NCBI GenBank assembly: GCA_036638975.1
Contig: JAVWJP010000007.1
Span: forward strand, 19,811 to 83,810
Origin: JAVWJP01 sp036638975
GTDB taxonomy: Bacteria > Bacillota > Clostridia > Oscillospirales > Ruminococcaceae
DNA length: 64,000 nucleotides
Reading direction: 5' to 3'
This document shows positions 17,867-26,751 of the stretch, one piece after another. Positions within the stretch are counted from its first letter, which is position 1. Each line of letters starts with the position of its first letter. A program made the translations under genes and the position numbers. The notes beneath the pieces were generated by a model. That model saw nothing but the letters and a program-made list of their open reading frames with translations. It was not told the origin of the DNA and ran no database searches.

Positions 17867-19144
17867 ATGTTAGATATTAAGCTGTTACGCACAAGCCCGG
17901 AGCTTGTCAAAGAGAATATTAAAAAGAAGTTTCAGGACGAAAAGCTGGTTTTGGTGGACGAGGTTATAAAGCTGGACGAGCAATATCGCGAGGCTAAATC
18001 GCGCGGAGATATGCTGCGCGGGCAGCGCAATGCCATAAGCAAGGAAGTTGGCGGGCTTATGGGCAAGGGGCTGCGCGACGAGGCAGAGGCGGCAAAGGCA
18101 AAGGTTGTTGCCATGGCAAAGGAGCTGGGAGAGCTTGAAGTGCTTGAAGAAAAGCTTGACGGAGAAATACGCGAGCGTATGCTTGTTATACCCAATATTA
18201 TTGATGAAACAGTGCCGATAGGCAAAGATGACAGCGAAAATGTTGAGGTAGAGCGCTTTGGAGAGCCAAAAGTGCCCGATTTTGAAGTTCCGTACCATGT
18301 TGACATAATGGAGAAATTTGGCGGAATAGACCTTGACAGTGCCCGCAAAACAAGCGGCAACGGGTTTTATTACCTTTGCGGAGATATTGCAAGGCTTCAT
18401 TCTGCAATACTTTCGTACGCCAGAGATTTTATGATAGACCGCGGTTTTACCTACTGCATACCCCCGTATATGATTCGCGGAGATGTTGTAACAGGTGTTA
18501 TGAGCTTTACCGAAATGGAAAACATGATGTATAAAATAGAAGGTGAAGATTTATACCTCATAGGCACCAGCGAGCATTCCATGATAGGCAAGTTTATAGA
18601 CACAATTTTAGACGAAGAAAAGCTACCGCAAACCCTTACCAGCTATTCGCCCTGCTTCCGCAAAGAGGTTGGCGCACATGGTATAGAGGAGCGCGGGGTT
18701 TATAGAATACATCAGTTTGAAAAACAAGAAATGGTTGTGGTATGTAAGCCGGAGGAGAGCGGCGACTGGTTTAAAAAGCTTTACAAAAATACTGTCGATT
18801 TCTTTCGCTCTATGGATATTCCGGTGCGTACGCTGGAGTGCTGCTCCGGAGATTTGGCAGACCTTAAAGTAAAAAGCATAGATGTAGAGGCGTGGTCGCC
18901 GCGCCAGAAAAAATATTTTGAGGTTGGCAGCTGCTCTAATTTAGGCGATGCACAGGCGCGTAGGCTTGGTATTCGCGTTAGAAGCAAGGACGGAAATTAT
19001 TTTGCACATACGCTTAACAACACTGTTGTTGCACCACCTCGTATGCTTATAGCATTTTTAGAGAACAACCTCAATGCAGACGGAACAGTTAATATTCCAC
19101 AGCCATTGCAGATGTATATGGGCGGCAAAGCACTTATAAAATAA
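17867..19144 (+). CDS. serS: Serine--tRNA ligase
   Basis: 425 residues, standard for bacterial SerRS. The first ~100 residues form the long antiparallel coiled-coil tRNA-binding arm. The class II catalytic core follows, with the motif 2 region CFRKEVGAHG and the motif 3 region NNTVVAPPRMLIAFLEN. It charges tRNA-Ser and supports Sec-tRNA formation. There is no room for a T-box leader: only 34 bases separate it from the upstream gene. A strong hairpin terminator follows. Confidence 0.95.
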   Translation: MLDIKLLRTSPELVKENIKKKFQDEKLVLVDEVIKLDEQYREAKSRGDMLRGQRNAISKEVGGLMGKGLRDEAEAAKAKVVAMAKELGELEVLEEKLDGEIRERMLVIPNIIDETVPIGKDDSENVEVERFGEPKVPDFEVPYHVDIMEKFGGIDLDSARKTSGNGFYYLCGDIARLHSAILSYARDFMIDRGFTYCIPPYMIRGDVVTGVMSFTEMENMMYKIEGEDLYLIGTSEHSMIGKFIDTILDEEKLPQTLTSYSPCFRKEVGAHGIEERGVYRIHQFEKQEMVVVCKPEESGDWFKKLYKNTVDFFRSMDIPVRTLECCSGDLADLKVKSIDVEAWSPRQKKYFEVGSCSNLGDAQARRLGIRVRSKDGNYFAHTLNNTVVAPPRMLIAFLENNLNADGTVNIPQPLQMYMGGKALIK

Positions 19145-19162
19145 GATAATAAGCAAAAAACT

Positions 19163-19213
19163 AAAAAACACTTGAGTTATTTATTAATTAAATAATTAAC
19201 AAGTGTTTTTTAG
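19163..19213. terminator. Intrinsic terminator after serS
   Basis: A long stem pairs AAAAAACACTTG (19163-19174) with CAAGTGTTTTTT (19200-19211). A-T flanks on both sides give T-runs in either direction. Confidence 0.8.
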
Positions 19214-19328
19214 TTGTATTTTTTACCAAAAGTTGTTATACTTATTGAAAACAAAGTTATGGTTTTGCTGAAAGCACAAAATTGCGGAAAATTAATACTC
19301 TAGATTAGAAAAGAAAGATGGGTAGTAA

Positions 19329-21386
19329 ATGAAAAGTATTAAAACGAAAATGATGCTTGTCGTATGCCTTTTGGTAGCGATATCACTAAGTGTTGTCGGT
19401 GGAACGGTTTCTATACTTATGTACAACAGCTCTATAGATTCTTTAAACAAAACTCTTACAGAAACAGCTACGGTCGCGTCAGACTTAGTGGTCGAGTACC
19501 TTGAAACTTATAAGGCAGTTGCCAATGAAGCGGGGCTTGTTGCCCGTCTTACTAACCCCGCAACTTCTCCGGAGGACAAAAAAGCAATCATTGAAAGTAA
19601 AGTAGAGCAGTATGGTTTTCTTAACGGAAACATCACCGATGCTGCGGGAAATGGGCTTATAAACAAAGTCAGCGTGGCAGACAGAGATTATTTTCAGTCT
19701 GCCATGAAGGGCGAAGCTATGGTTTCGGACGTACTTTTAAGCAGGTCGCTTAATAAATATACCATAGTCGTTTCTGCACCTATTTGGAAGGACGGCAAAA
19801 AGGGGACGACTGTGGCGGGTGCGGTTTACTTTAATGTGGACGTAAAAGTGCTTTCAGATATCGTGCAGAAAATAAATGTGGGTAAAACAGGCAGCGCGTA
19901 TATGCTGGACGGCAACAACTTTACAATAGCGCATAAAAACCCGCAGCTTGTAACAGACAGGGATAATACACTGGAGGCAGTTAAAACCAACAAAGATTTA
20001 GAACAGCTTTCGGCAATAGAGCAAAAGATGACTAAGGGCGAAACCGGCTTTGGCGTTTATAAATACGGCGGAGAAAAGAAAATTCTTGCTTATGCACCCG
20101 TTAATACCGGACACAACTGGTCTATAGGTGTAAATGCCGAGCTTAACGAGTTTTTACAGAGCACAATTACGGCAATTATAATAACTATCATTCTTGTTGT
20201 GCTTGCAATAATAGCAGGTATAATTATTTCAGTGCTGCTTGCAAATTCTATTACCAACCCCATTATTAAAATTGAGCTTGCAGCCGCAAAAATGTCACAG
20301 GGAGATTACGATGTTGACATTGAATGTAAAACAAAAGATGAAACGGGCAAGCTTGCCGCCAGCATGAAGCAAATGATAGACAGCACAAAGAGCATTATTC
20401 TTGATACCTCACGCGGTCTTGGCGAGATTGCAAACGGTAACTTTAACATTAGACCGCAGGCGGAATACATAGGCGTTTATCATGGTATAGAAGACGCCAT
20501 GAAGCGCATAATTACAGACCTTAGCAACACAATGGCGCAGATAAAAATGTCTGCGGAGCAGGTTGCAAGCGGTTCTGACCAGGTTTCCAGCGGGGCACAG
20601 GCTTTGGCACAGGGTGCAACAGAGCAGGCAAGCTCTGTGCAAGAGCTTTCGGCATCTATCAACGAGGTTTCAGAGCAGATAAAGGGCAACGCAAACAACT
20701 CTGCCGCCGCAAGAGAGGTAGTTAAAAATGTTGGCATAGCTATAGCGGAAAGCAACGAGCAAATGACACATATGACGGGTGCTATGGGCGAGATAAGCAA
20801 CTCGTCACAGGAGATAGGAAAAATAATAAAGACCATTGAGGATATAGCCTTTCAGACAAATATTTTGGCGCTTAATGCGGCTGTAGAAGCGGCGCGCGCA
20901 GGTGCGGCGGGCAAGGGCTTTGCAGTGGTTGCAGACGAAGTGCGCAACCTTGCAAGCAAAAGCGCAGAGGCTGCAAAGGGTACAACTGCACTTATAGAAG
21001 GCTCTATAAAGGCTGTAAATAACGGTACAAGAATAGCTGATGAAACTGCAAAGTCTTTGTCAGATGTTGTTTCGGGTGCAGAGGAAGTGACGGCACTTAT
21101 AGAAAAAATATCAGACGCTTCTGCCGAACAATCCAATTCGATTTCTCAAATTAACCTTGGCGTAGAGCAAATTTCGTCGGTGGTTCAGACAAACTCTGCA
21201 ACAAGCGAAGAAAGCGCGGCGGCAAGCGAGGAGCTTAACGGGCAGGCTACAATGATGAAGCAGATGGTTTCTAAGTTTAAGCTCTCAGAAGGCACAGAGC
21301 AAGGCGATAACGGCTATTTTGGAGCAACAGAAAATGCAACAGATAAAAGCTATGAAGCTGCACAAGGTATTTCCGGCAAATATTAA
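19329..21386 (+). CDS. Methyl-accepting chemotaxis protein with dCache sensor
   Basis: 685 residues. TM1 covers about residues 8-30. The extracellular part, 35-275, fits a double Cache domain (motifs DRDYFQSA and SAPIWKDG), which commonly binds amino acids or other small ligands. TM2 lies at about 278-305, followed by HAMP and a long signalling coiled coil. The hairpin tip is DIAFQTNILALNAAVEAARAG near residue 503, which contacts CheA and CheW. No chemotaxis kinase is encoded nearby. The ligand cannot be deduced. The start has only a weak AAGATGGG site. The distal part is very similar to the second chemoreceptor at 54-56 kb. Confidence 0.93.
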   Translation: MKSIKTKMMLVVCLLVAISLSVVGGTVSILMYNSSIDSLNKTLTETATVASDLVVEYLETYKAVANEAGLVARLTNPATSPEDKKAIIESKVEQYGFLNGNITDAAGNGLINKVSVADRDYFQSAMKGEAMVSDVLLSRSLNKYTIVVSAPIWKDGKKGTTVAGAVYFNVDVKVLSDIVQKINVGKTGSAYMLDGNNFTIAHKNPQLVTDRDNTLEAVKTNKDLEQLSAIEQKMTKGETGFGVYKYGGEKKILAYAPVNTGHNWSIGVNAELNEFLQSTITAIIITIILVVLAIIAGIIISVLLANSITNPIIKIELAAAKMSQGDYDVDIECKTKDETGKLAASMKQMIDSTKSIILDTSRGLGEIANGNFNIRPQAEYIGVYHGIEDAMKRIITDLSNTMAQIKMSAEQVASGSDQVSSGAQALAQGATEQASSVQELSASINEVSEQIKGNANNSAAAREVVKNVGIAIAESNEQMTHMTGAMGEISNSSQEIGKIIKTIEDIAFQTNILALNAAVEAARAGAAGKGFAVVADEVRNLASKSAEAAKGTTALIEGSIKAVNNGTRIADETAKSLSDVVSGAEEVTALIEKISDASAEQSNSISQINLGVEQISSVVQTNSATSEESAAASEELNGQATMMKQMVSKFKLSEGTEQGDNGYFGATENATDKSYEAAQGISGKY

Positions 21387-21398
21387 TTTATAGTTTAA

Positions 21399-21434
21399 GC
21401 CCCTCCGTACTTTTTATTACGGAGGGGCTTTTTT
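21399..21434. terminator. Intrinsic terminator between chemoreceptor and amidase
   Basis: An 11-bp perfect stem GCCCCTCCGTA / TACGGAGGGGC is followed by six T on the plus strand. The convergent amidase gene ends just beyond it and may share the hairpin, although the A-tract on its other side is poor. Confidence 0.88.
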
Positions 21435-21442
21435 GCTGTAAT

Positions 21443-22177
21443 TCAGGTTATGTATTTTCCGTCGGCGTAGCCCACTGTGCCCTTGTAGCGCACAATGTCC
21501 CAGCCCTGCCATTGCCCCAAAACCGTTATGGTATCGCCGTTTTTTGCTGTAGCAAGTATGGGCGAGCCTGTGTTTGGGTACTGTCGTATATTTAGCCTGC
21601 CGCTTTTAAGGCTTACTGTGCCGCTGCGTGACGGCTGTGCCTCTACAAAGGGTATGCCAAAATATTCGGTTAAAGAGAGCACGACGCTTTGCGCAATTTT
21701 GTCTATATTGTTTTGTATCCACATTGCATCGGGGATATTGTCGTGGTAGGCAAATTCCACAAGTACACCGGGTGCTTTTGTAAGGCGTACCTCACCTAAA
21801 CGGGTTGTCGGCAAAATCCTTACAAGTGACGGCTGCGGGTAAATATCCTGTAAGTTGTGCGCTATAATTTCGGACATTCTAAGCCCCTCAGAGCTGCCGG
21901 GGTAGTAGTAAACCTCCGGCCCCTGTCTTAGCCCATAGCGGTCATCAGGCGAAGCGTTAGAATGCAGTGCAAGGTGAAAATCATAGTTATCCTCGTTAGA
22001 TTCTCTTACAGATGAAGCCGCTGTCATTTCTGGCGTGTTGCGTAGGTACTGTATACCGCTGGAGCGCAAATAAGGCACCATTGCGTCTGCCAAAAGGTTC
22101 ATGTACTGCTCCTCGCTGCCGCCGATTACATACATATTTCCCTCTTGAGTAGATGGGCTTAAATAAATATAAGGCAA
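21443..22177 (-). CDS. N-acetylmuramoyl-L-alanine amidase (Amidase_3) with SH3b domain
   Basis: 244 residues. The Amidase_3 core has the zinc ligand histidine in LALHSNAS and the catalytic Glu in VLVEFAYHDN. The last ~60 residues (SLKSGRLNIRQYP to GTVGYADGKYIT) are a bacterial SH3 domain that binds the cell wall. It should cleave the lactyl-Ala bond in peptidoglycan. No signal peptide is visible, so the export route is unclear. Start is TTG 22177 with AAGGAGG eight bases upstream. It stands alone, far from the phage cassette, and is not an obvious endolysin of it. Confidence 0.85.
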   Translation of the reverse strand: MPYIYLSPSTQEGNMYVIGGSEEQYMNLLADAMVPYLRSSGIQYLRNTPEMTAASSVRESNEDNYDFHLALHSNASPDDRYGLRQGPEVYYYPGSSEGLRMSEIIAHNLQDIYPQPSLVRILPTTRLGEVRLTKAPGVLVEFAYHDNIPDAMWIQNNIDKIAQSVVLSLTEYFGIPFVEAQPSRSGTVSLKSGRLNIRQYPNTGSPILATAKNGDTITVLGQWQGWDIVRYKGTVGYADGKYIT

Positions 22178-22339
22178 GTTGTTTTCCTCCTTGTAAAAAG
22201 CTTTTATATAGAAAATCTACCACATAATATAGCGCTTCGGTTGTAATCCGTAATGCAAACAATTCCTTAGTTTTTCTATATCACTGCCGGAATTGCTATA
22301 TGTGCTTTAATATTTTATGAGGCAGAGCGTAATTTTGTG

Positions 22340-22382
22340 CACAAAAAAACAGAGCCTAGCACAATGTCTATTGCTCTGTTTT
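22340..22382 (-). terminator. Intrinsic terminator after DUF47 gene
   Basis: Stem AAAACAGAGC (22346-22355) / GCTCTGTTTT (22373-22382). On the minus strand the hairpin is followed by seven T, which stops the pit-DUF47 transcript. Confidence 0.8.
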
Positions 22383-22411
22383 GTTACTTATAAAAGTTAT
22401 GTAAAAAAGTA

Positions 22412-23035
22412 TTACGAGTTTTTCATAATTACGCTTTCTACAACGTTTGCAACGTGCTCGCAGGCATCGCAGCATTTTTCAAAGCAATCCAGTGTCTGCG
22501 TCCATGCAATAATCTCTATAGGGTTGGTACAATTGAGGTAAAGCTCCCTCATGGCTGTGCTGTAAAGTGCATCGCCAACTTCTTCAAGTCTGTTTATTTC
22601 TATGATGCTTGCCTGTATTGTAGTGGATTTTCTAAAGTTACGAAATTCTTCCATGACGGTTTTAAGAGTTATGCAGCATTTAAGTATAACATCGGTAAAC
22701 TTTAAAGCCTCGGGGCGCATAGATTTAATGTTGTACATAAAAATGCGAAGGAGAACGTCCTCTATACTGTCTGTAACCTCGTCCAGCTCCTGCGCAAGCT
22801 CCATTATGTCCTCACGCTCTATGGGTGTAATAAATTCGCGCACAAGCCTGTTCATCATTGCGTGTTTGCAGTCGTCGGCATTGTGCTCCATTATGTGCAT
22901 TTCGCCCAAACGCGCTTCAAGGCTGTCAGGGCTGAAGCTAGTAAGAATCTGGTGAAGCATCTCGGCAGATAATTTGGAGTATTCTACCATTTGCACAAAC
23001 ATTTCATAGTAATCGAAGTCTTTTTTGCCCGCCAT
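22412..23035 (-). CDS. DUF47 family protein (PhoU-like regulator of PiT)
   Basis: 207 residues, mostly helical, with the acidic PhoU-like metal-binding patterns (MELAQELDEVTDSIEDVL and INRLEEVGDALY). DUF47 proteins accompany PiT phosphate transporters and are thought to control them. Here the gene starts 22 bases after pit and has an AAAGGATG site. It is the second gene of a two-gene operon that ends in a terminator. Confidence 0.88.
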   Translation of the reverse strand: MAGKKDFDYYEMFVQMVEYSKLSAEMLHQILTSFSPDSLEARLGEMHIMEHNADDCKHAMMNRLVREFITPIEREDIMELAQELDEVTDSIEDVLLRIFMYNIKSMRPEALKFTDVILKCCITLKTVMEEFRNFRKSTTIQASIIEINRLEEVGDALYSTAMRELYLNCTNPIEIIAWTQTLDCFEKCCDACEHVANVVESVIMKNS

Positions 23036-23056
23036 AATGATAACATCCTTTCGGTT

Positions 23057-24109
23057 TTAAAAAATTCTCATAAACAGCTTTGCCATTAAAAAGCCTATAA
23101 GCCCACAGCCGGGGAAGGTGAGCACCCATGTGTATACCATTTCTTTTACAACTCCCCAGTTTACCATAGAAACACGCCGCGCGGCACCAACACCCATTAT
23201 TGCCGTTGTTTTGGTATGCGTGGTGCTTACAGGTATGCCTGTAAGTGACGAAAGCAGCAGACAGCCTGCCGCTGCCATGTCGGCAGCAAAGCCTTGGTAT
23301 TGCTCCAGCTTTACCATGTCCATACCAACAGCTTTAATAATGCGATACCCGCCGATTGAGGTACCAATCCCCATAACCGCCGAGCACAGCACCATCATCC
23401 ACATTGGTATGACAAAGCTTGAAACATTCGGCTGCCCCTTTGCTAAAAATATGCCGAGCATAAAGATGCCCATAAATTTTTGTCCGTCCTGCGCGCCGTG
23501 CATAAATGCCATAGCAGCACCGCCGCACACCTGTGCGTGTTGAAAAAACTTCGCGGTTTTAAGCCTGTTCATGTCACGGCAAAAAAACTCTGTAAGCTTT
23601 GCGGTTGCAAAGCCAAATAAAAAACCCAAAAGTGTAGAAAGCACCAGACCGTAAAGTACTTTTACCCATTCGCTTCCGTTTATACCACCAAAACCGCTAT
23701 GTAAAGCTATAGCAGCACCTGAAACACCTGCTATAAGCGCGTGGCTTTCGCTGGTTGGTATACCAAACGCCCACGCTGCCGTTGCCCACACGACTATGGC
23801 AAAAAGCGCGGCGCAAAGGGCTATAAGTGCCTGATGAGGGTCACCGCCGAAATCAACCATATTGTAGATGGTTTCGGCAACGGTTGCATTTACAAAGGTC
23901 ATAAAAAGCACACCTAAAAAGTTAAAAACCGCAGCCATTAAAATTGCACGGCGCGGGCTCATTGCGCGGGTAGAAACACAGGTCGCAATGGCATTTGGTG
24001 CGTCTGTCCAACCGTTTACAAGTATTACACCCAAGGTGAGTAAAACGGTTATAAGAAGTGCAGGGTTAGAAAACAGTTGGTTTGTAAAGTCTGTTAGTGT
24101 AATGGTCAA
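23057..24109 (-). CDS. pit: Inorganic phosphate transporter, PiT family
   Basis: 350 residues with about ten membrane segments. The two inverted PiT signatures are visible: NGWTDAPNAIATCVSTRAM near residue 32, and GIPVSTTHTKTTAIMGVG near residue 300. PiT carriers bring in phosphate, often as a metal-phosphate complex, driven by protons or sodium. TTG 24109 is the likely start, seven bases after AAAGGGG. It is followed by its DUF47 partner. Confidence 0.92.
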   Translation of the reverse strand: MTITLTDFTNQLFSNPALLITVLLTLGVILVNGWTDAPNAIATCVSTRAMSPRRAILMAAVFNFLGVLFMTFVNATVAETIYNMVDFGGDPHQALIALCAALFAIVVWATAAWAFGIPTSESHALIAGVSGAAIALHSGFGGINGSEWVKVLYGLVLSTLLGFLFGFATAKLTEFFCRDMNRLKTAKFFQHAQVCGGAAMAFMHGAQDGQKFMGIFMLGIFLAKGQPNVSSFVIPMWMMVLCSAVMGIGTSIGGYRIIKAVGMDMVKLEQYQGFAADMAAAGCLLLSSLTGIPVSTTHTKTTAIMGVGAARRVSMVNWGVVKEMVYTWVLTFPGCGLIGFLMAKLFMRIF

Positions 24110-24253
24110 TACACTACCCCTTTCGATAGCTTGTCTTTTTTATTTATTTATTTATCACTATTACATAATAACACTTTTATTGACAAACGACAATATTTGA
24201 AAAAAGTTTTTTTACAAAAGAATTCTCCCCCGCCAACGGCGGAGCGAGAACTG

Positions 24254-24463
24254 AAGAGCAAGCAAACGACAATATAAAAGCAGAACGTGCGGTAAAGCCG
24301 TTCTGCCTNNNNNNNNNNNNNNNNNNNNNNNNNNNNNNNNNNNNNNNNNNNNNNNNNNNNNNNNNNNNNNNNNNNNNNNNNNNNNNNNNNNNNNNNNNNN
24401 NNNNNNNNAAGAGCAAGCAAACGACAATATAAAAGCAGAACGTGCGGTAAAGCCGTTCTGCCT
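24254..24463. other. Assembly gap (100 N) with identical 55-bp flanks
   Basis: Exactly 100 N (24309-24408) separate two identical 55-base copies (24254-24308 and 24409-24463). This pattern fits two contigs that overlap by the assembler word length and were joined with a fixed spacer. The genome probably has one copy and no missing sequence, but this cannot be proved from the window. Confidence 0.85.
24428..24461 (-). terminator. Terminator of the purine operon
   Basis: Stem GCAGAACG (24435-24442) / CGTTCTGC (24454-24461). On the minus strand the hairpin is followed by CTTTTAT. It lies ten bases after the yitT stop codon. A second copy left of the gap is part of the duplicated 55 bases. Confidence 0.7.
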
Positions 24464-24471
24464 TTGTAATG

Positions 24472-25353
24472 CTATATTTTTTCGGTGCCTATCCCGCGCC
24501 AGCCCTCGCCCAAAATTTCTCCTGCGTCCGCTACCATCATAAATGCATCGGGGTCTGTGTGGAGGACGATTTTTTTAAGAGCAGGGTACTCGTGGTCGCG
24601 CACCGCGCACATAACCATTTCCTGCTCGTTGCCCGAGTATGCTCCGACAGACTTTACAAGTGTGGCGGTTCTGTCCATATCTTTTATTATTGCCGCAGTT
24701 ATGTCGCGCGCACAAGCAGAGCTTATATAAACTATTTTGCCCTTATCAAGCCCATAAATAATCATATCTATCATTTTGGTTGCAGCCAATATTGAGATTA
24801 ATGCGTACATTGCGCTTTCTACATTTTGGTAAACTACAGCCGCTATAATAATTATTATGCCGTCAAGCACCAAAAGCACCTTACCAAATGGAAGATGCGG
24901 CATTTTGCGTTTTGCAAGGCGACAGAGGATATCGGTGCCGCCTGTGGTGCTGCCGCGCATAAACACAAGCCCCAAGCCCAGCCCGCTTGTTACGCCGCCA
25001 AACATGGCAGCAAGCAGGAGGTTACCCCTGTATGCAGGCAAAAATGCTCCGCAGAGGTCTATAAGCAGTGACATTATAAGTGTCGATTTAAGCGTAAGGC
25101 ACGTAAAGCGTTTGCCCAAAAGTTTAAACGAAATAAACAAAAGAGGCACATTTATAAGCATACCGACAGTGCCTATAGGTAGCCCCGTCAGGTAGTTTAT
25201 TATGGTGGCAAGCCCTGTTACACCGCCGGGAGCAATGCGGTTAGGCGCTGTAAAAACAGCAACTGAAACACCGTTTAAAAGCCCGCACAGAATGTCACAG
25301 GCTAAGTCCCCCATAAGCTCACGCGGGTTAATGTTCATTTTAAGTTTACGCAT
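24472..25353 (-). CDS. YitT family membrane protein (DUF161/DUF2179)
   Basis: 293 residues. Five or six hydrophobic segments fill the first ~200 residues, with the conserved stretch RIAPGGVTGLATIINYL and the glycine-rich RGSTTGGTDIL. A C-terminal DUF2179 domain follows (AVRDHEYPALKKIV). The family is widespread in Firmicutes and its substrate is unknown. The start ATG has AAGGGG six bases upstream. It begins eleven bases after the IMP cyclohydrolase gene, so it should be transcribed as the last gene of the purine operon. Whether it has a role in purine metabolism is open. Confidence 0.87.
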   Translation of the reverse strand: MRKLKMNINPRELMGDLACDILCGLLNGVSVAVFTAPNRIAPGGVTGLATIINYLTGLPIGTVGMLINVPLLFISFKLLGKRFTCLTLKSTLIMSLLIDLCGAFLPAYRGNLLLAAMFGGVTSGLGLGLVFMRGSTTGGTDILCRLAKRKMPHLPFGKVLLVLDGIIIIIAAVVYQNVESAMYALISILAATKMIDMIIYGLDKGKIVYISSACARDITAAIIKDMDRTATLVKSVGAYSGNEQEMVMCAVRDHEYPALKKIVLHTDPDAFMMVADAGEILGEGWRGIGTEKI

Positions 25354-25363
25354 ATCTTGCCCC

Positions 25364-26077
25364 TTAGCAGTTTTTATTTTTAATTATGGTTTGTGTTTCT
25401 CCGCCGGTTACATTAATATATCTTACAAAAAGAGAAACCTTGTTTGCTTCATTAAGGCTATGCCAAATTTCATCTGTAAATTCATCTATGTCACCTCTTA
25501 TTAAAACAGCGGTAGGTTCACCCTCAAATGACGGAATAGGCTCGCCATTGCAGCGGTAGGTATGCAAAAAATGCCCCTGTCCCGCTATAGGATTTTCGTA
25601 TTCGTAAAAAAAGCGCTGTGTCCCCGCGCTGTCACCCTGTGCGCTTTTTAGTATTGAAAGCTTGTATGCAAAGCCTGCCATTACAGCGGATATCCGCGGT
25701 GTGAAGTTTGGAGCGTCAGGCTCGAAGCTGCGTGTACGCAATGCTTCCTCAAAGCTTTTTTCACTTACAAAAGCATCATATATTGTGTCGGTTTGGTCGC
25801 CGTTTGTAACTATAGTGGTAGTGTCACTGCCTTTTTTAAACACGCGCACAGGTGAATATATTATAAGAGATGGGTCTGTAAGCTTAGCAGGGTTGTATGC
25901 CTCGGTGCGTATGCCCTCGCCGTTCTGGGTAAAAACGCGGTTGCGGCTGTTCTCGCTGCGCCCCATTATAAAGTACGTTAAAACAGCGTGCTCCCCGTCG
26001 CTGTGCCGTCCTGCGATTATCCCGCGACCGGGGTAAGAATTGTTTTTAAGCAGCTCGGTTATTTTTTGCAGCGGCAT
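25364..26077 (-). CDS. purO: IMP cyclohydrolase, PurO-like family
   Basis: 237 residues of the IMP_cyclohyd family (PF07826), first known as archaeal PurO and also found in clostridia. It begins with NNSYPGRGIIAGRHSDG and has FTQNGEGIRTEAYNPAKLTDPSLI, both typical of the family. It closes the ring of FAICAR to give IMP, the last step of purine synthesis. In most bacteria this step belongs to the C-terminal half of PurH. No purH is present in this cluster. The gene lies 80 bases after purN and directly before yitT. I base the assignment on memory of the family and on context. Confidence 0.78.
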   Translation of the reverse strand: MPLQKITELLKNNSYPGRGIIAGRHSDGEHAVLTYFIMGRSENSRNRVFTQNGEGIRTEAYNPAKLTDPSLIIYSPVRVFKKGSDTTTIVTNGDQTDTIYDAFVSEKSFEEALRTRSFEPDAPNFTPRISAVMAGFAYKLSILKSAQGDSAGTQRFFYEYENPIAGQGHFLHTYRCNGEPIPSFEGEPTAVLIRGDIDEFTDEIWHSLNEANKVSLFVRYINVTGGETQTIIKNKNC

Positions 26078-26157
26078 AACATCATTCCCTTTACTATGTA
26101 TTTTTTTGGTGATTTTATACAGATTGTTTTAAAATTTTGGCACGGCAAGATATCTTT

Positions 26158-26751
26158 TTAAATTTCGTGACGAATAAATGCTGTCACCGCTTTAGGAAGA
26201 AGCTCCCATTCTGCTTGCTCCATAACGCGGCGCTGTAGACTTTGCGCTGTGTCGTTTGGCAAAACGTCCACCGCTTTTTGCATGATGATTTCGCCGCCGT
26301 CCACAACATTTGTTACAAAATGTACGGTAGCGCCGCTTACCTTAACGCCCTTTTTAAGTGCTGCCTCGTGCACTCGCAGACCATAAAAGCCGTCACCGCA
26401 AAATGCGGGTATAAGCGAGGGGTGCACATTTATAATGCGGCGTTTGTAGGCATTTAGGGTTTCGTTACCTAAAATGCAAAGAAAGCCCGCCAGCACGACA
26501 AGACCTATATCCTGCCGTGTCAGTGCGCTTAAAAGCGCTTTGTCATATTCTGCGGCGTCAGCAAACTTTTTGCGCTCTAAAACAGCTGTATCTACCCCGT
26601 ACGCTTTTGCCCGCTCTAGGGCATAGGCTGTGGGCGAGGACGAGAGCACCAGAGATATTTTGCCGCCGTCAAGCTCACCGCGTTTTTCGGCATCTAACAG
26701 TGCCTGTAGGTTTGTGCCTCCGCCGGATACCAAAACTGCAATATTCAGCAT
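26158..26751 (-). CDS. purN: Phosphoribosylglycinamide formyltransferase
   Basis: 197 residues. The N-terminus LNIAVLVSGGGTNLQALLDA is the usual PurN start, and the catalytic set is visible: Asn and His in IINVHPSLIPAF, and Asp in VTNVVDGGEIIMQ. It formylates GAR with 10-formyl-tetrahydrofolate. The start is the ATG at 26751, which overlaps the purM stop in ATGCTGA. An upstream in-frame start would lie well inside purM. Confidence 0.93.
   Translation of the reverse strand: MLNIAVLVSGGGTNLQALLDAEKRGELDGGKISLVLSSSPTAYALERAKAYGVDTAVLERKKFADAAEYDKALLSALTRQDIGLVVLAGFLCILGNETLNAYKRRIINVHPSLIPAFCGDGFYGLRVHEAALKKGVKVSGATVHFVTNVVDGGEIIMQKAVDVLPNDTAQSLQRRVMEQAEWELLPKAVTAFIRHEI

Noticed and set aside
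21443..22177. Amidase as endolysin of the phage cassette
   Set aside because: It is 12 kb away, stands alone between host genes and has its own terminator context.
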